Positions 10,820-21,610 of a DNA stretch of 64,000 nt are shown one piece after another; within the stretch, counting starts at the first letter, position 1, and every line of letters starts with the position of its first letter. The stretch is from Liolophura sinensis (lineage: Eukaryota; Mollusca; Polyplacophora; Chitonida; Chitonidae). The notes below the pieces were generated by a model that saw only the letters and a list, made by a program, of their open reading frames with translations, made no database searches and had not been told where the DNA came from. The stretch is from assembly GCF_032854445.1 (NCBI RefSeq), contig NC_088296.1, forward strand, positions 16,731,485 to 16,795,484, in the 5' to 3' direction. Position numbers and translations under genes: made by a program.

Positions 10820-13800
10820 ATGGTAAAGTCAACGATGCTGAGCTCAGCAGCGGCGCACTGGACTCTGCTAGTGGTGTTCTTTCTTTGCGCTGAATGTAAG
10901 TTGATGTAGAAGTCATATGCCACTAGAGTGTTTTCGTATAAAGTTCTGCAATTTTAAAAATTAAAAATGTTGCAAACAAACTTACTTTAGAATTATCTTC
11001 TTGGTCCTTCAGATTTTCAGAGTAGTTGTAACGATTTTAAAACACCCATACTTTTAACACCTACAGTTAGGAGACTTTCTTCCATGCAAGTTAATGTCCT
11101 ACAGAAAATCATTCTCTAATAAATCATATGAGTCACCCAAATGTAAACTAACAGAGTATTATGCAAGTGCCAAAAGTTACATGTACACATGATGTTTTTA
11201 ATCACCTGATCAGTTTTTATTACAGGCATGTATGCCGTCACAGTAAAAGTTAAGGCCACCGTAGTCACTGAAGAAAACACAGCAGATGTGATCCTACCGT
11301 GTGAGTTCGTGCTGGAAAATCCAAACCAGATTTACAGCATGAGATGGGACATGGGCAGAGATGTTGTCATTGTGAATGACACTTTGAACCGAGTGTTTTA
11401 TGGTGAAAAGTACACGTACAGAGTTAAGTGGGGTGATGGATGCTCCTTGATTCTGTCCCACCCTTCTCTGAACGATTCGGGCAAGTACAGGTTTAGTATC
11501 GTTGCATTGGGCGACCAGAATAAATGGGAAACAGCCTACGTGGAGCTGAAAGTAATAAAGGCCGGGTTAAAGGAGACAACTTCCAGTGGTGAGTTTGGTG
11601 TGTATAGTAGCGATAAGATGGACCTAACAAATTGTTCTCTCTTGAAGTACTGATCAAGGTTAATAAATAAACACATTTTAAGAAACAGTTACGAAGAGAT
11701 GATTGTGACTCCTTATAATTGTTACATCCCTTCCCTCCTCTTCTTCTGGGACATTTACAAGACATGTATTTTTACTTACTAGTACTCATTTTCTAAATGA
11801 CTTTCGTAAAAGCACCAGGATGGAAAGGAAAAAATGGCTACCTGAGTAAAAAAAACACTTGTGAGGCTTACCGATTTCTGTCTAGTATCCCATTGATAAG
11901 TTCGTCTTATTTTACTAATTAGTGAGCAGAGTTCCACAGTCAACTGATCCCACCCCAGCCAATAAAACTACAGAGGATCGGCGTACTTCTCCAATTTGGG
12001 AATATTTCATACCTATGACAATTGTTTCCATTGTGACTGTGATTTCTCAAATACTTCTCATGAGGTACAGGATACGACACGGGCATATAGGTAAGTTGAA
12101 AATATGAAGCTTCCCATACAATTTACCATTTTTAATACAAAGCACTAACACTATTTTTTATACGGGCACTAAGAATCAAATTGATATAAAAATACAAATA
12201 CTCGGCATTACTACTGTTCGGTTCTGAAGAATTTCCATTAATTATTGAAATGACATAAAATTATGACTGATGAGTGCCCTGATGAAACCATGCAAATGTT
12301 AAAGTGCGCCAAAATGTGGCCACTTATTATCACCAACAGAATCCATCAGACCAAGATAAACTACAAATCCTAGATGTGTTTTACATGTAGTTCAACTGTA
12401 ATCAGCTGGAGGATTTATCTGATGCAGATACCAAGGAGAGACTTTTCCTAGGAATCCCTTTTGTGTTCTCTGGGACTGGATTCGTCACAGTGGTGGTCAG
12501 CATGGCTGTGGGAAACAGGATTGCTTTTGTAGGTATGTATAGTCCGTGGAGACTCTACAGGCCATAATATGTTTTAGAATGAAAAAATGTCTATATTAAA
12601 TCATTTAACTACAATATCCCATTTTAACTGCTGTATGCCCTGCTCACTCCATCGATTACAGAAGCTGGGAAATACCATAAATTAACATACATATACGACC
12701 TTAAGGCAACCATTTTACTCTTCACTTCACACTTTAACCGGACTTTACTCCCGTCATACCATTATGATGACCAATCATTGCATCTATATACCTTTAAACA
12801 TGTGGTGAATAAAAGTAGTCATCAATCAATTCCAAGATGGCATAGCAAACACTTTAACATGGGAAATAAATGAATCATGAAATGTTTTTGCATAAGAAAT
12901 TTTCATTTCATTATACTCCCTGTGATTTTCTACCCTGATTGACTAGATGTATTTCTGGGTTTAATAATTCATTTGTATTGAGAAAACATTGTTTGTTATT
13001 TCCAAACCGATACCCGGAGTAGTTTGCACCACGTCTGCCAGTACGCCAGACCGTCAGTCTATAACAAAAGCTATCTAAACGTTATTTGAAAAGTGTTCGA
13101 ATTTCGAGTTCCGACACCTGTCTCCTAATTGAGAAGTTATGGTCGATTTTATCCACATAGCTTTCCGGACGAATAAGTTCGTATTTAGCCCTTACCTTTA
13201 ATTTGAGAAACATTGTGGACGTTTGTCGTTGAAACAGTTTTACGGACGTTGCGTCAAATACTTAGTGATAATGAAACATAGTTTCACCCTATCCAGTTAC
13301 AGATGAAATTGGGGTTACGGACCCCGGCATCCAACTTGGATACAGCGAAGGACATTTTTGTCAACATACATTTTTTTTTTCAAAATCAAATCACGTACTA
13401 TGGAACTTGAAGCATGACTTTACCATAACAAGTAACGAATCATTTTCGAGTTTCCCACCCAACTGCGAACGGAAAGTTACTTCAACAGAATTTCTTAAAA
13501 TAATAACTCAACGTTCTGCTGCCTTGCTCTCTTTGATCCTGTAAGCTACGATTGATTGGTGGGAATGGGTGATTAATCATTTCAGTAAGCGTTATATGTG
13601 TAATGCTGAGTAAAATATTTATTTCAATAAGAGTTGCAACGCAGGTGCCATAGTGTAGGCAACATTCAGCCATCCTCTGAATTAGCATTCTTATGCTTCA
13701 AATGCATATCTATCGTTTTACCTCATTTCAGTGAGCGGCATGGCTGTTACCCTGGGACTTGTAATCCAGTGTGTTTGTACATGTGTGTACATTAAACTAA

Positions 13801-14019
13801 CGAAGGCAAGTATGATTATTATGGCCAGCCAATATAAATCAAAACAACCCTCTTCCATCATATATTTTGAAATCAAGAGGTAAGGAAAGGTAAATGACGA
13901 ATACAAAACACAGAGATTAAGCAAGCCTTCTCAAAGACCTGAATAATATCATTTCATGGTGTTTAATTCTACAGATGGAAGAATATGAGCTTTCTTACGT
14001 GTTAGACTTGATTTTATGA
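10820..14019 (+). CDS. Ig V-like, multi-pass membrane protein (6 exons, 276 aa)
   Basis: Exons: 10820-10895, 11226-11588, 11923-12090, 12428-12532, 13732-13805, 13975-14019. Phases match at every junction (1,1,1,1,0) and total 831 bases including the stop. Exon 1 encodes a signal peptide (hydrophobic core LLVVFFLCAEC). Exon 2 encodes one Ig V-like domain (about residues 27-146) with the B-strand Cys (ILPCEF), C-strand Trp (MRWDMG) and the F-strand motif DSGKYRFSI, in which the usual Cys is Phe; one other Cys lies in GDGCSLIL. Exon 3 carries a first membrane segment (near YFIPMTIVSIVTVISQILLM), exon 4 a second (LFLGIPFVFSGTGFVTVVV) and exon 5 a third (MAVTLGLVIQCVCTCVYI). Exon 6 is a 14-residue tail. 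The start has purine -3 and G+4. Ig plus several helices recalls CD47-type topology, but sequence kinship is not shown. Function inferred only as a cell-surface recognition or adhesion protein. Confidence 0.8.
11226..11588 (+). CDS. Ig V-like domain exon
   Basis: Acceptor ttttattacag and donor gtgagt bound the exon, which is phase 1 at both ends, the standard design for Ig exons. The domain shows a B-strand Cys, Trp and the DSGKY signature. NDT and NDS are potential glycosylation sites. Domain order and length (about 110 residues) fit a V-set. Confidence 0.85.
13732..13805 (+). CDS. Membrane-segment exon with GC donor
   Basis: Acceptor cctcatttcag. The 3' border reads acgaag|gcaagt, matching the consensus of the rare GC-AG intron class. 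The phase then agrees with the last exon, giving an in-frame stop after 14 residues (MEEYELSYVLDLIL). Confidence 0.65.
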
Positions 14020-14418
14020 TTCATATAAAGGTGAACTATCAGAATTACCTTCAGTGATAAAAGTGTCATTTCGCACAGTTTATACATATGGCCTTTTCTT
14101 GGCATTTTTGATATTTTACACCCAGACACCATTACGTGGAAAAAGAAGCTTTTCTTTCATGACGTTCTAATCTGAGCTCAGCTGTATGACGTCACAATGC
14201 ATGCACAGTAAAGTTTTACATTCCCACGTCATGCAACAATAAGACACGACGTCCTACTTACGCAGCCTTGAAACAGCCATTTCTCGCCTCTTAGACTGGA
14301 AATTTTTACCTACAGCCTACAGGCCATAGAATCAATGAATTTTAGCATTTCTTAATGTCACATATCTAAAAATTTGTATTCTACCATATCTTTGTGAAAC
14401 GTTCACAATAATTCATAT

Positions 14419-14424
14419 AATAAA
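14419..14424 (+). promoter_or_regulatory. Candidate polyadenylation signal
   Basis: AATAAA about 400 bases after the stop of the Ig-domain gene and just before the repeat C copy. Confidence 0.3.
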
Positions 14425-14461
14425 GCAAATATATATAATACACATGGACTAATAATGTGCT

Positions 14462-14692
14462 TAGAATGAATGAATGGTTATGGTTTAAGGCCACGTCTGC
14501 AATATTTTGGCCATATTGTGGCTATATGTGCTGAGAAATAGCAAGGGCAAGGGTGCAAATTTCTTTCTATTTCTGACACGTATGAATTGTCACGTAATAC
14601 AATCTCATGTGATTCTAGGGCATTGTAGTGGTTGGTTCTGGGAATTGTCACTGAGCTTTGAACATTTTATTGACATCAAAAGTAATTAGACA
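14462..14692 (+). repeat. Dispersed repeat C, copy 1
   Basis: It matches, on the opposite strand, the sequence split by a SINE at about 52190-52705: shared agcaagggcaagggtgcaaa, tgtcactgag and cattttattgacatcaaaag. Its left end (gtttaaggccacgtctgcaa) resembles the tail core of the two SINE families. Confidence 0.7.
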
Positions 14693-14849
14693 TGATCCTA
14701 GACGTCTTCACATTTTGGACCTCTTAGACGTGATCGTGACCAAGCTTGGTGTGGAGCATGTGTCTATGTGTCGGAAAGGAAATCGTTTTCTCGCCACTGC
14801 TATGTGAAGCATAAAGACTTGGAAATGATCTGGTTCGAATTTTCGACTC

Positions 14850-15935
14850 ATCTGGGACGTGTTAAAAGATAATCTGGAATTTGTCGTTGACACTTTCCAT
14901 AATCACATCATAATACTGACGGGCGAGTTGAATGAAAATCTGTTGAATCCAGCCAGCAAACATGTGTCAACTATTATCACGACCTGTGGTATGAGTCAGT
15001 TAATAGATGAAACCACAAGGCTTGTTTCTAACACGCTGCTAGACAGATTAGATGCAAACGTAGATTGGTAATAAATTTTGAGACCATATCAAACTTTTGT
15101 AGTGATCACTGTCCTGTCTTTGCCTGTTTGAGATCTACAATTCCGAAGATTCAACACTGTGAAAGATTAATTTGGCAATATAATGCAGAAAATTGGAACG
15201 GGTGCCGCAGCTTTTTATCCCAGGTAAACTGGGAAGAAGTAATCTCAGTTGACAATGTTGACGAAATGTGCCTATTGATAACATATGCGCTTTGACTCAT
15301 AGACCTCTAGTTTGACGTCGTTAAAGATCGGTTCAAAATCAAATCTTAGAACTTCAAAAGCTGTAGTTCCCCAGGGCTCAGTCTTGGGTCCTTTGTTGTT
15401 CATTGTCTATATTAATGACCTTCCAAATGAAGTTACTAATGACATCAAGTTATTTGCTGATGACACCTGCGTTTATGTTATGGCCGACCAACTGACACAG
15501 GAAAACATTAAAAGTTCCATAACTGACGACCCTGAAAGAATTGATTTTTGGGCTGAAACTTGGCTTGTTAACTTTAATGCAACACAGAATGTAGCCCTTA
15601 CTGTTTCAAGACGAAGACAACCATCCCAGTTATCACTTCGGTTTTTAGGGGAAAATATAACCCCAGCTACATCGCAAAAACATTTAGGATTGATTTTTAA
15701 TATGAGTGGGGCCTGGACTGATCATATAGACAACATTGTTGGCGTTGAAAATAAAAAAAAAAAGTATCCATGCTCAGAGCACTTAAATATCGTTTGAGTA
15801 GAAACTGTCTAGAAATTATGTACAAATGCTTTATAAGACCATCTATAAAATATGCAGATATAGTTGGGGATAATATTAGCGAGGGGCAAGTAAGTGCCAT
15901 TGAAAACATTCAATTCATTTACCAGCAGTAATATA
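14850..15935 (+). mobile_element. Internally deleted LINE (endonuclease end + reverse transcriptase)
   Basis: The first part (14859-15290) reads as the C-terminal part of an APE-type endonuclease: an LTGELNENLLN stretch in the usual GDFN position and SDHCPVFA, the SDH motif. Frames shift near 15060. A deletion near 15296-15312 removes the RT fingers. The second part (15312-15797) holds RT motifs PQGSVLGPLLFIVYINDLP and LFADDT (palm aspartates present). An A-run near 15753-15763 shifts the frame, after which typical C-terminal RT sequence (MYKCFIRPSIKYAD) continues to about 15930. The layout fits a CR1/Jockey-like non-LTR element. Not functional. Confidence 0.85.
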
Positions 15936-16568
15936 GACTGCTGGTTAAACCAGTGATTGCTGGCAATCACTGGTTTACCAGCAACACCAAAAGACCATTG
16001 GGTGGTATAGGCACATACATGTTGCTTCTCACGATATATATCTTTCGGGCCTTTTTTGTTTTGTCTTTGGTGATAACCATTGATTTTAAATGTTGCAATG
16101 ATCGTTTTTGTTAACAGACTGTTATACTTTTTGTAGTAGTTAGTGAATGTTAATTGCCTTCTGTTTCCCATCTACGTGTATGTAGCAGTGTCCATTGCTT
16201 TTGTTGTGCTGCAATATCATAGCCATTAAATGTCAAGTTTTGTCATTCTGTATGTTCATGACCACTAATTCTTGCTTTTTTTGTCATTCTGTGCAGTAAT
16301 GGCGATTAATTTTGTAGTGGTGCGATCTCATGGCCATTGATTGCCATCAGTTTGGTGGTTCTTTGTATTTTAATGGCGACGATTTTGTTCATGAACATTA
16401 ATAAATAGAGCACTGAACAAAATTCAGTGGTTACAGTTGAATTCAATTGATCGCTATTCAAAAAAAGGAACAGTACAAATAAAAGTCATTTATTAATGTG
16501 TACTTAATGTGATTTTAATGGGTAGTTTCTCCAGTAGTGGGAGTCAGGAAAAAAAGTTCACATTTTTC
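15936..16568. other. No recognisable gene
   Basis: Short loosely repeated phrases (gtttggtggttctttgta-like, ggcgattaattttgtagtgg-like) suggest an old low-grade tandem repeat around 16180-16400. Nothing else supported. Confidence 0.4.
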
Positions 16569-16569
16569 T

Positions 16570-17100
16570 GTGGGGCTTTACAGAGTTGCGTTTTTACACG
16601 GCAATTTAAGCTATTCATGTGACGTCATACCAGTTTATGAAGCACTGCATGTCTGCACATGAATGTCTTACAAATTCCCTTTTCAATCGAAAAGGCCCTA
16701 GGCTGTTCTGTGGGGCTTTACAAAGAGTTGCGCCATTACATGGCAATTTAAGCTATTCATGTGACGTCATACTAGTTGATGAAGCACTGCATGTCTGCAC
16801 ATGAATGTCTTACAAATCCCCTACACAGCGCGAACTTCATATGGCGGTTTTTCAAGTACTGCTGATGTTGAAGTGACCATTTGATCTCAGTTCAGGGTGG
16901 GGGTCAATCGAAAAGGCCCTAGGCTTTTCTGTGGGGCTTTACAAAGAGTTGCGCCTTTACATGGCAATTTAAGCTATTCATGTGACGTCATACTGGTTGA
17001 TGAAGCACTGCATGTCTGCACATGAATGTCTTACAAATCCCCTACAATGCGCGAACTTCATATGGCGGTTCTTCAAGTACTGCTGAATGTTAACTAGTGC
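16570..17100 (+). repeat. Three-copy tandem repeat with a CRE site per copy
   Basis: Copies begin at about 16570, 16709 and 16930, each with ctgtggggctttaca, then gcaatttaagctattcatg, TGACGTCA, and aagcactgcatgtctgcaca. The CRE palindrome lies at 16620-16627, 16762-16769 and 16983-16990. Spacers between copies differ in length; copies 2 and 3 share a longer tail (cgaacttcatatggcggtt). Confidence 0.9.
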
Positions 17101-17362
17101 TTCCACATGTTGCTGGAGAAAGTGTGGCAACGATGACCCCCTACACCCACCCTACATGAACACAGAGAAAGAAAAACTGTGTATTCTTGAAAAAAAAATC
17201 CACGGCCGGTGACAATGATTTATGTTGGATAAAACACTTGTAACTGTTGATTCGTTGATACTAATCCACTCGGCTTCATTTCATTTATTTCCTCACAGGT
17301 AGTGTACATAGGTGTGTCCAACACAATTAGTGGGTTAAGTTAATAACAATATCAGATAGACA

Positions 17363-17989
17363 TGTCTATGAATAGCGGCTCATATTCGCCATTATCATCT
17401 ATGTGGGTTAAATCTTCTCGCACAATACAATTACCAGGAAAGTTGTGTATATTCAATGCTAGCCCACCACCTTTGCGTTTGGATCTCGAAGTGGAGCACA
17501 TCGTATAATTAGGTATATCAAACATGAAAGATGTTTCTGAGGTCAGCCAGTTTTCAGAAATACCAATTACTGAAAATTAACACTGGAGGCGTTAAATATA
17601 AAACAATATTTCTTGAAAGTGCTTTTTTAGACTGCTAGCATTAAGCTGAAGTACTGAGAATGGCTTGTCAGGATCAGTATGTAAGGGTTATGAAAGATTA
17701 TTGAACGAGTGTTCTTGGTAATAATTTGATTGATGTGATATTATGTCACCCATTACTCCTGATTCCCTCGTAAATCACTCGTCATATATCGAGTCTCATT
17801 TGTATCATTAATCTCAATGGGATTAAAGCAGACGTCTTCAAAATTCAAAGAATTTTCAGGAGTGGGAGTATTGTGGAACGTGGAATCTGACATGTCTGAA
17901 TAAGGGTCAGATTCGCCACCGTGATGAAAGGGAAGTAACTCAACACTATTAAGTTGGGCGTCATCTGTAATGTTACTAGCCATTGTTGA
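17363..17989 (-). mobile_element. Decayed LINE 5' part with endonuclease start
   Basis: Read on minus: an ATG at 17983 in good context (caacaATGG) opens 76 acidic codons, stopping at 17753. After frame breaks comes DPDKPFSVLQLNASSL (about 17690-17640), the usual start of an APE endonuclease, then GISENWL, KRKGGGLAL and REDL (17573-17363), all in family-typical order. This shows that the 76-codon frame is the leader of a CR1-like ORF and not a host gene. Several stops and shifts; the 3' part is missing. Confidence 0.75.
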
Positions 17990-18450
17990 CTGGAAAGCGA
18001 TATGGTAAAGAGATAAATCTGCATTACAATAATGTCATCAATAATAAGCTGATAAATAGCCATAGTAAGTAACATGCAGATACAAAACATATTAATCGTC
18101 TACATAGAACTGAAAAATCAAAAAATAATGTCGAGAGAATAAAAATTTCACCAAGTGCAATGCCGTGTAATGGTGACATTTAAGTCATACGTTCACAGTA
18201 TTCTTAAAGTACAAAAGGTAGCGAAAAGAGAAGAAGTCAGTTTCATTACTCAGGTACATGGTTCTTGTATGGAAAATATTCAGTTACAGCAGTGGAACTG
18301 ATACTTGTTAGGAACGATATACTCCAATAAATAGTATACTATACTAAATAAGTTCACACGTGTATAGACACTGGTTATATGGGCTTATAATAAATGTTGT
18401 GGACTACAATAATAAGAACAATAAAATAGCTATTTGCGTTCAGCAGTTGA
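17990..18450. other. No recognisable feature
   Basis: AT-rich sequence upstream (on minus) of the LINE leader; it could include the element's 5' untranslated part, but no motif shows this. Confidence 0.4.
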
Positions 18451-18511
18451 GTGGGTGAGTGCTTGCGCCTTAACGTCGTACTCAATAATTTTTCAATCAT
18501 GTGACCAGGAC
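18451..18511 (-). repeat. SINE family B tail fragment
   Basis: Shares gtgagtgcttgcgccttaac and gtcgtactcaataatttttc with the tail of the full family B copies at 24293 and 51497. Confidence 0.65.
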
Positions 18512-18710
18512 ATTAAACAGTTGAACAGTTAAACATTACCTCATGTGTATAGTTCATAAAATATGTTAAGTTTGGCAATACTGTCACTTATCTTGTGTGA
18601 TACATATACGGCCGTGTCTACTTATACCTAGCGTTAACTGATTTATACACATCAGACAGTTGCAGGAGTAAAGACTCTTGGATAGGATTGAATGCTGTTG
18701 AAGCAGGTTA

Positions 18711-18987
18711 TGTATTTATTTATTTATTTATTTGATCGGTGGTTAACGCCTTACTCAAGAATATTTCACTTATACGACGGCGGCCAGCATTATGGTGGGA
18801 GGAAACCGGTCACAGCCCGGGGAAAACCCACGACCATTCGCACGCTGCTGGCAGACCTTTCCACAGACGGCCGGAGAGGAAGCCAGCATGAGCTGGACTT
18901 GAACTCACAGCGACCGCATTGGTGAGAGACTCATAGGTCATTACGCTGCGCTAGCGCGCTAACCAACTGAGCCAAGGACGCCCCCAC
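18711..18987 (-). repeat. SINE family A copy, full length
   Basis: It runs from the A-rich tail complement (tatttatttatttatttgat) through tail core and body to the tRNA-like head (complement of tggctcagttggttagcgcg). It serves as a near-complete reference copy for the family. Confidence 0.9.
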
Positions 18988-19065
18988 CCGAGTATAGCCT
19001 TGTTTTATAATTTGCAGCAGTCAAATTCCCACATGGTAAGGACTTAAACTATAAAATCTGAAATT

Positions 19066-19152
19066 TTGGAGCTGGACTTGAACTCACAGTGGCCGCATTG
19101 GTGAGAGACTTCAGGGTCATTTTGCTACGCTAGCGCGCTAACCAACTGAGCA
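19066..19152 (-). repeat. SINE family A head-only fragment
   Basis: Repeats the B-box side and A-box side of the head (gagctggacttgaactcaca; gcgcgctaaccaactgagc) 80 bases beyond the full copy. A partial second insertion or local duplication. Confidence 0.75.
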
Positions 19153-19837
19153 GGCTAAATAATAGTCAGCCACTATACACACATTTAAACAATTACATAC
19201 GTATTGTATTCATATACTGTAGGCCTACATAATATAGTGTTAGCCCATGCTGATAACAAGGCCAGGTACATCAAGTTAGTAGAATGACTGGCTACTTACA
19301 TACTTCTGCTAAATAATAAACTGGATCTTATGGTAATGTCAGTTCATTCTCTGTAACGTTGTCACGGTCCAAGGCCGTTTTCTGGTCGAGTTTCAAGAAT
19401 AACACTTTTGTCAACCACACTAATCCTGATCTGCTTTTCGTTTGTTCTGATGTCATATGCTGTAGTTACCAGTCTGCCACGTTCTCTCTTGAGTTCTGGA
19501 GGAAGATCTGTCCGGACGCTAAACAATTTACCTCTCAGGGAAGCTGACGCTTGTAAGATCACGTTCTTGTCGTTAGTATAACGAAAACTAGCAATAATCA
19601 CTGGTGGTGAATTCACGTTGTTATCAGACTGATTAGCGGGTTCGCGAAGCCTGTGGACATTTGCTGTGCTGAGACCAGTGCTACATTGTTCCTAAAGGCC
19701 CATTCAGAAATCTCTATATTCCTTAGGAACTCTCTCCCTATTTTCAGATGTCTGTTTTTTGGTATGCCCTAGAACAATAGATTATTTTAATAATAGATCC
19801 TGTAGTGCCACTGATGAGTTTAATGTAATACACAATT

Positions 19838-19964
19838 AGTGTAACTCCGAAAAAAGACTTCATTATGACTCAGTATTTCGGCATTTTATCATCTCCTGAT
19901 GATGGCTAAATAAAATGCCGAAATATTGAGTCACCAATACTTCAGACAGTTCCGGAGTTACACT
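19838..19964 (+). repeat. Foldback insert with nested inverted repeats
   Basis: The outer arms agtgtaactccg (19838-19849) and cggagttacact (19953-19964) are perfect complements. Inner arms 19867-19889 and 19910-19932 are 23 bases with one mismatch. The loop carries CTGATGA. It interrupts the L1-like ORF1 between coiled coil and RNA-binding part. Confidence 0.8.
19896..19923 (+). ncRNA. Hammerhead-ribozyme-like core, probably decayed
   Basis: CTGATGA (19896-19902), a short GGC/GCC stem and GAAA (19920-19923) follow the hammerhead core order. The bases after GAAA form a small hairpin (tattg...caata). The expected U of the cleavage step is not in place and helix I is not evident, so activity is doubtful. 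Such cores are known in Penelope-like retroelements. Confidence 0.35.
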
Positions 19965-20606
19965 ACTCGTGTATCATGTATCTCCAGCCCCAGTAATTTC
20001 TTTTCCAGCTCTGAAATATGCGACTTCAATCTTCTCTCCCTTTTGGGAACGGTTTTCTCAAGGTGTTCCAGTTTAAAAGTTAAGGCATCGTACTTTCAAA
20101 ATTTCGTTTCAAGGGCGATAACCCGGTTCTTAATATGTTCAACTTTCCCCTTTATGCTGTAAATATCTGTCTGTATGAAGCAAAGTTTGTCCATTTAAAT
20201 GTTGTTCATAGCAAGTATGGTTTTATGAATGCTATCACTGGTTATATTCACTTGCTCTCTGTCGTCAAGTGGCTCTGTTCTCACAGAGCACGCTGTTGAT
20301 GTAGTTGTTGATGTTGTTACAGTATGTAGGCCTACGTCTTGCTCAACACCTGCGGTAAGTGGATCCTCGTTTGAGTATTTCTCAAACGGTTGCCTTGTCA
20401 GTGGTTGCAGGATTTCCAGCTGTGTTACTTCACTTTTGGAGCCATAATTATATCATAATTTGGTGTCGCCTTATTAGCATCATTACTGTACATATCTGAA
20501 GAAAACCAACCACCATGAAAACCAGATTCCCTCAAACCAATACGTACAAAAAAGCAGTTGCGGTCAAACAATAGCGTCTTTATGTAAGTAGGTTATCGCC
20601 ATTCGC

Positions 20607-20727
20607 CTAAGGTGTTTGATCGCGGTTTATACGCCTGGAAAGCAGGGATATAATAGACCTCGAGCTAAATCCCTCGGTCTATGATGTAACCTTTTACCAG
20701 GTGTATAACCACGATCAGTTACCTCAA
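20607..20727. mobile_element. Palindromic MITE-like element, copy 1
   Basis: The left arm from 20611 (ggtgtttgatcgcggtttat) and right arm 20698-20727 are imperfect complements of about 30 bases. The interior (tagacctcgag...ctcggtcta) also folds. A related element lies at 51148-51270. Confidence 0.7.
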
Positions 20728-20777
20728 GCTCATGTGATAACATCCACTTAAATTTGTCTTGATATTTGATGTGCTAC

Positions 20778-20879
20778 ACGATACCGCTTGTATCCTACCT
20801 CGTTAAGTCCCTCGAATGCTACGTATTCTCGGGATTTGATTCGGTACGAAACAAGGTACAGCGGTATCGGGTGAAACAA
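20778..20879. repeat. Second inverted repeat beside the MITE-like element
   Basis: gataccgcttgta near 20780 pairs with tacagcggtatc near 20858, with tcctacctcg/cgaaacaagg flanks partly pairing. Possibly part of a larger composite element with 20607-20727. Confidence 0.45.
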
Positions 20880-21535
20880 GAAACACCGCCAGTGGTATAA
20901 AACCTTAATGTAAACATAATGTATTATCTTCTATTTAAACTAGGAGTCTTTGCCTACAACAAAGAAACTAGAAGAGGAACAGAAGGAAAAGTGCCTCGGT
21001 TCTACGCAGATTGATTTGTAGACCCTATGTTTTGGAAACGACTTCAAGACAAACATGATGAAGTTACACAACCCAATAAAATGTTTACGTCCTGTACACA
21101 GTAGCACTTTAAGACACTCTATAGCTATGTACATGTATGTATGTGTGTGTGTGTCTGTGTGTGCGTGTGTCAAGATGACCATGTGATGCAGACAGCTATT
21201 TAACTCGCTGCCCACACGCAAACTCAAAATCGAAGGAAAACGAAAACACTAAAGATTGTTTACCATTATCTACAAATTGTGACAGTGTTGCGAATATGTA
21301 TTTGATTTCTTTGTACATGTATTTGTGAAATTCTAGATTATTGGCTCTTGTCTATTATGTATATATCAACAATGGCTGCTATAGTGACCAGTATATTGTT
21401 TATTCTAAATCATTCTAAGCATAGTTATTTAAAGAGCCTACATATCGCGTAATTAGCATATCTTCATGTGGGCGTGGATAATCCACCAAATTTTGTTGTG
21501 ATATAGTGTAGAAATTTTATGATCTGTATTTGTCA

Positions 21536-21538
<3 letters not shown>
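20880..21538. other. No gene; short TG/CA tract
   Basis: A (TG)-rich tract at about 21134-21170 explains the open minus frame there. Nothing else recognised. Confidence 0.5.

Positions 21539-21608
<70 letters not shown>
21539..21608. repeat. (AT)n microsatellite
   Basis: Uninterrupted AT dinucleotides, about 35 units. Confidence 0.95.

Positions 21609-21610
<2 letters not shown>

Larger units (their letters stand above)
19362..20470 (-). pseudogene. Decayed L1-like ORF1 (coiled coil + RNA-binding region)
   Basis: Read on minus from about 20440: an N-terminal Thr/Ser-rich stretch, a stop near 20200, a coiled coil (about 20160-19980, including KVEHIKNRVIALET and ISELEKKLLGLE), then an inserted foldback (about 19820-19975). 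The ORF resumes at NNLLF-x-GIP (the position of the ORF1 NLxxxGIPE motif), GREFLRNIEISEW, one frame shift, a VHRLREP segment and a C-terminal domain (PPVIIASFRYTNDKNVILQA; DLPPELKRERGRLV) ending at 19362. The order matches L1/Tx1-type ORF1 proteins. Nonfunctional; no RT copy follows. Confidence 0.7.

Noticed and set aside
17753-17983. 76-codon minus frame with strong start context, at first taken as a small acidic host protein or cytoplasmic tail
   Set aside because: It is followed downstream on minus by LQLNASSL, GISENWL and KRKGGG, so it is the leader of a decayed LINE.
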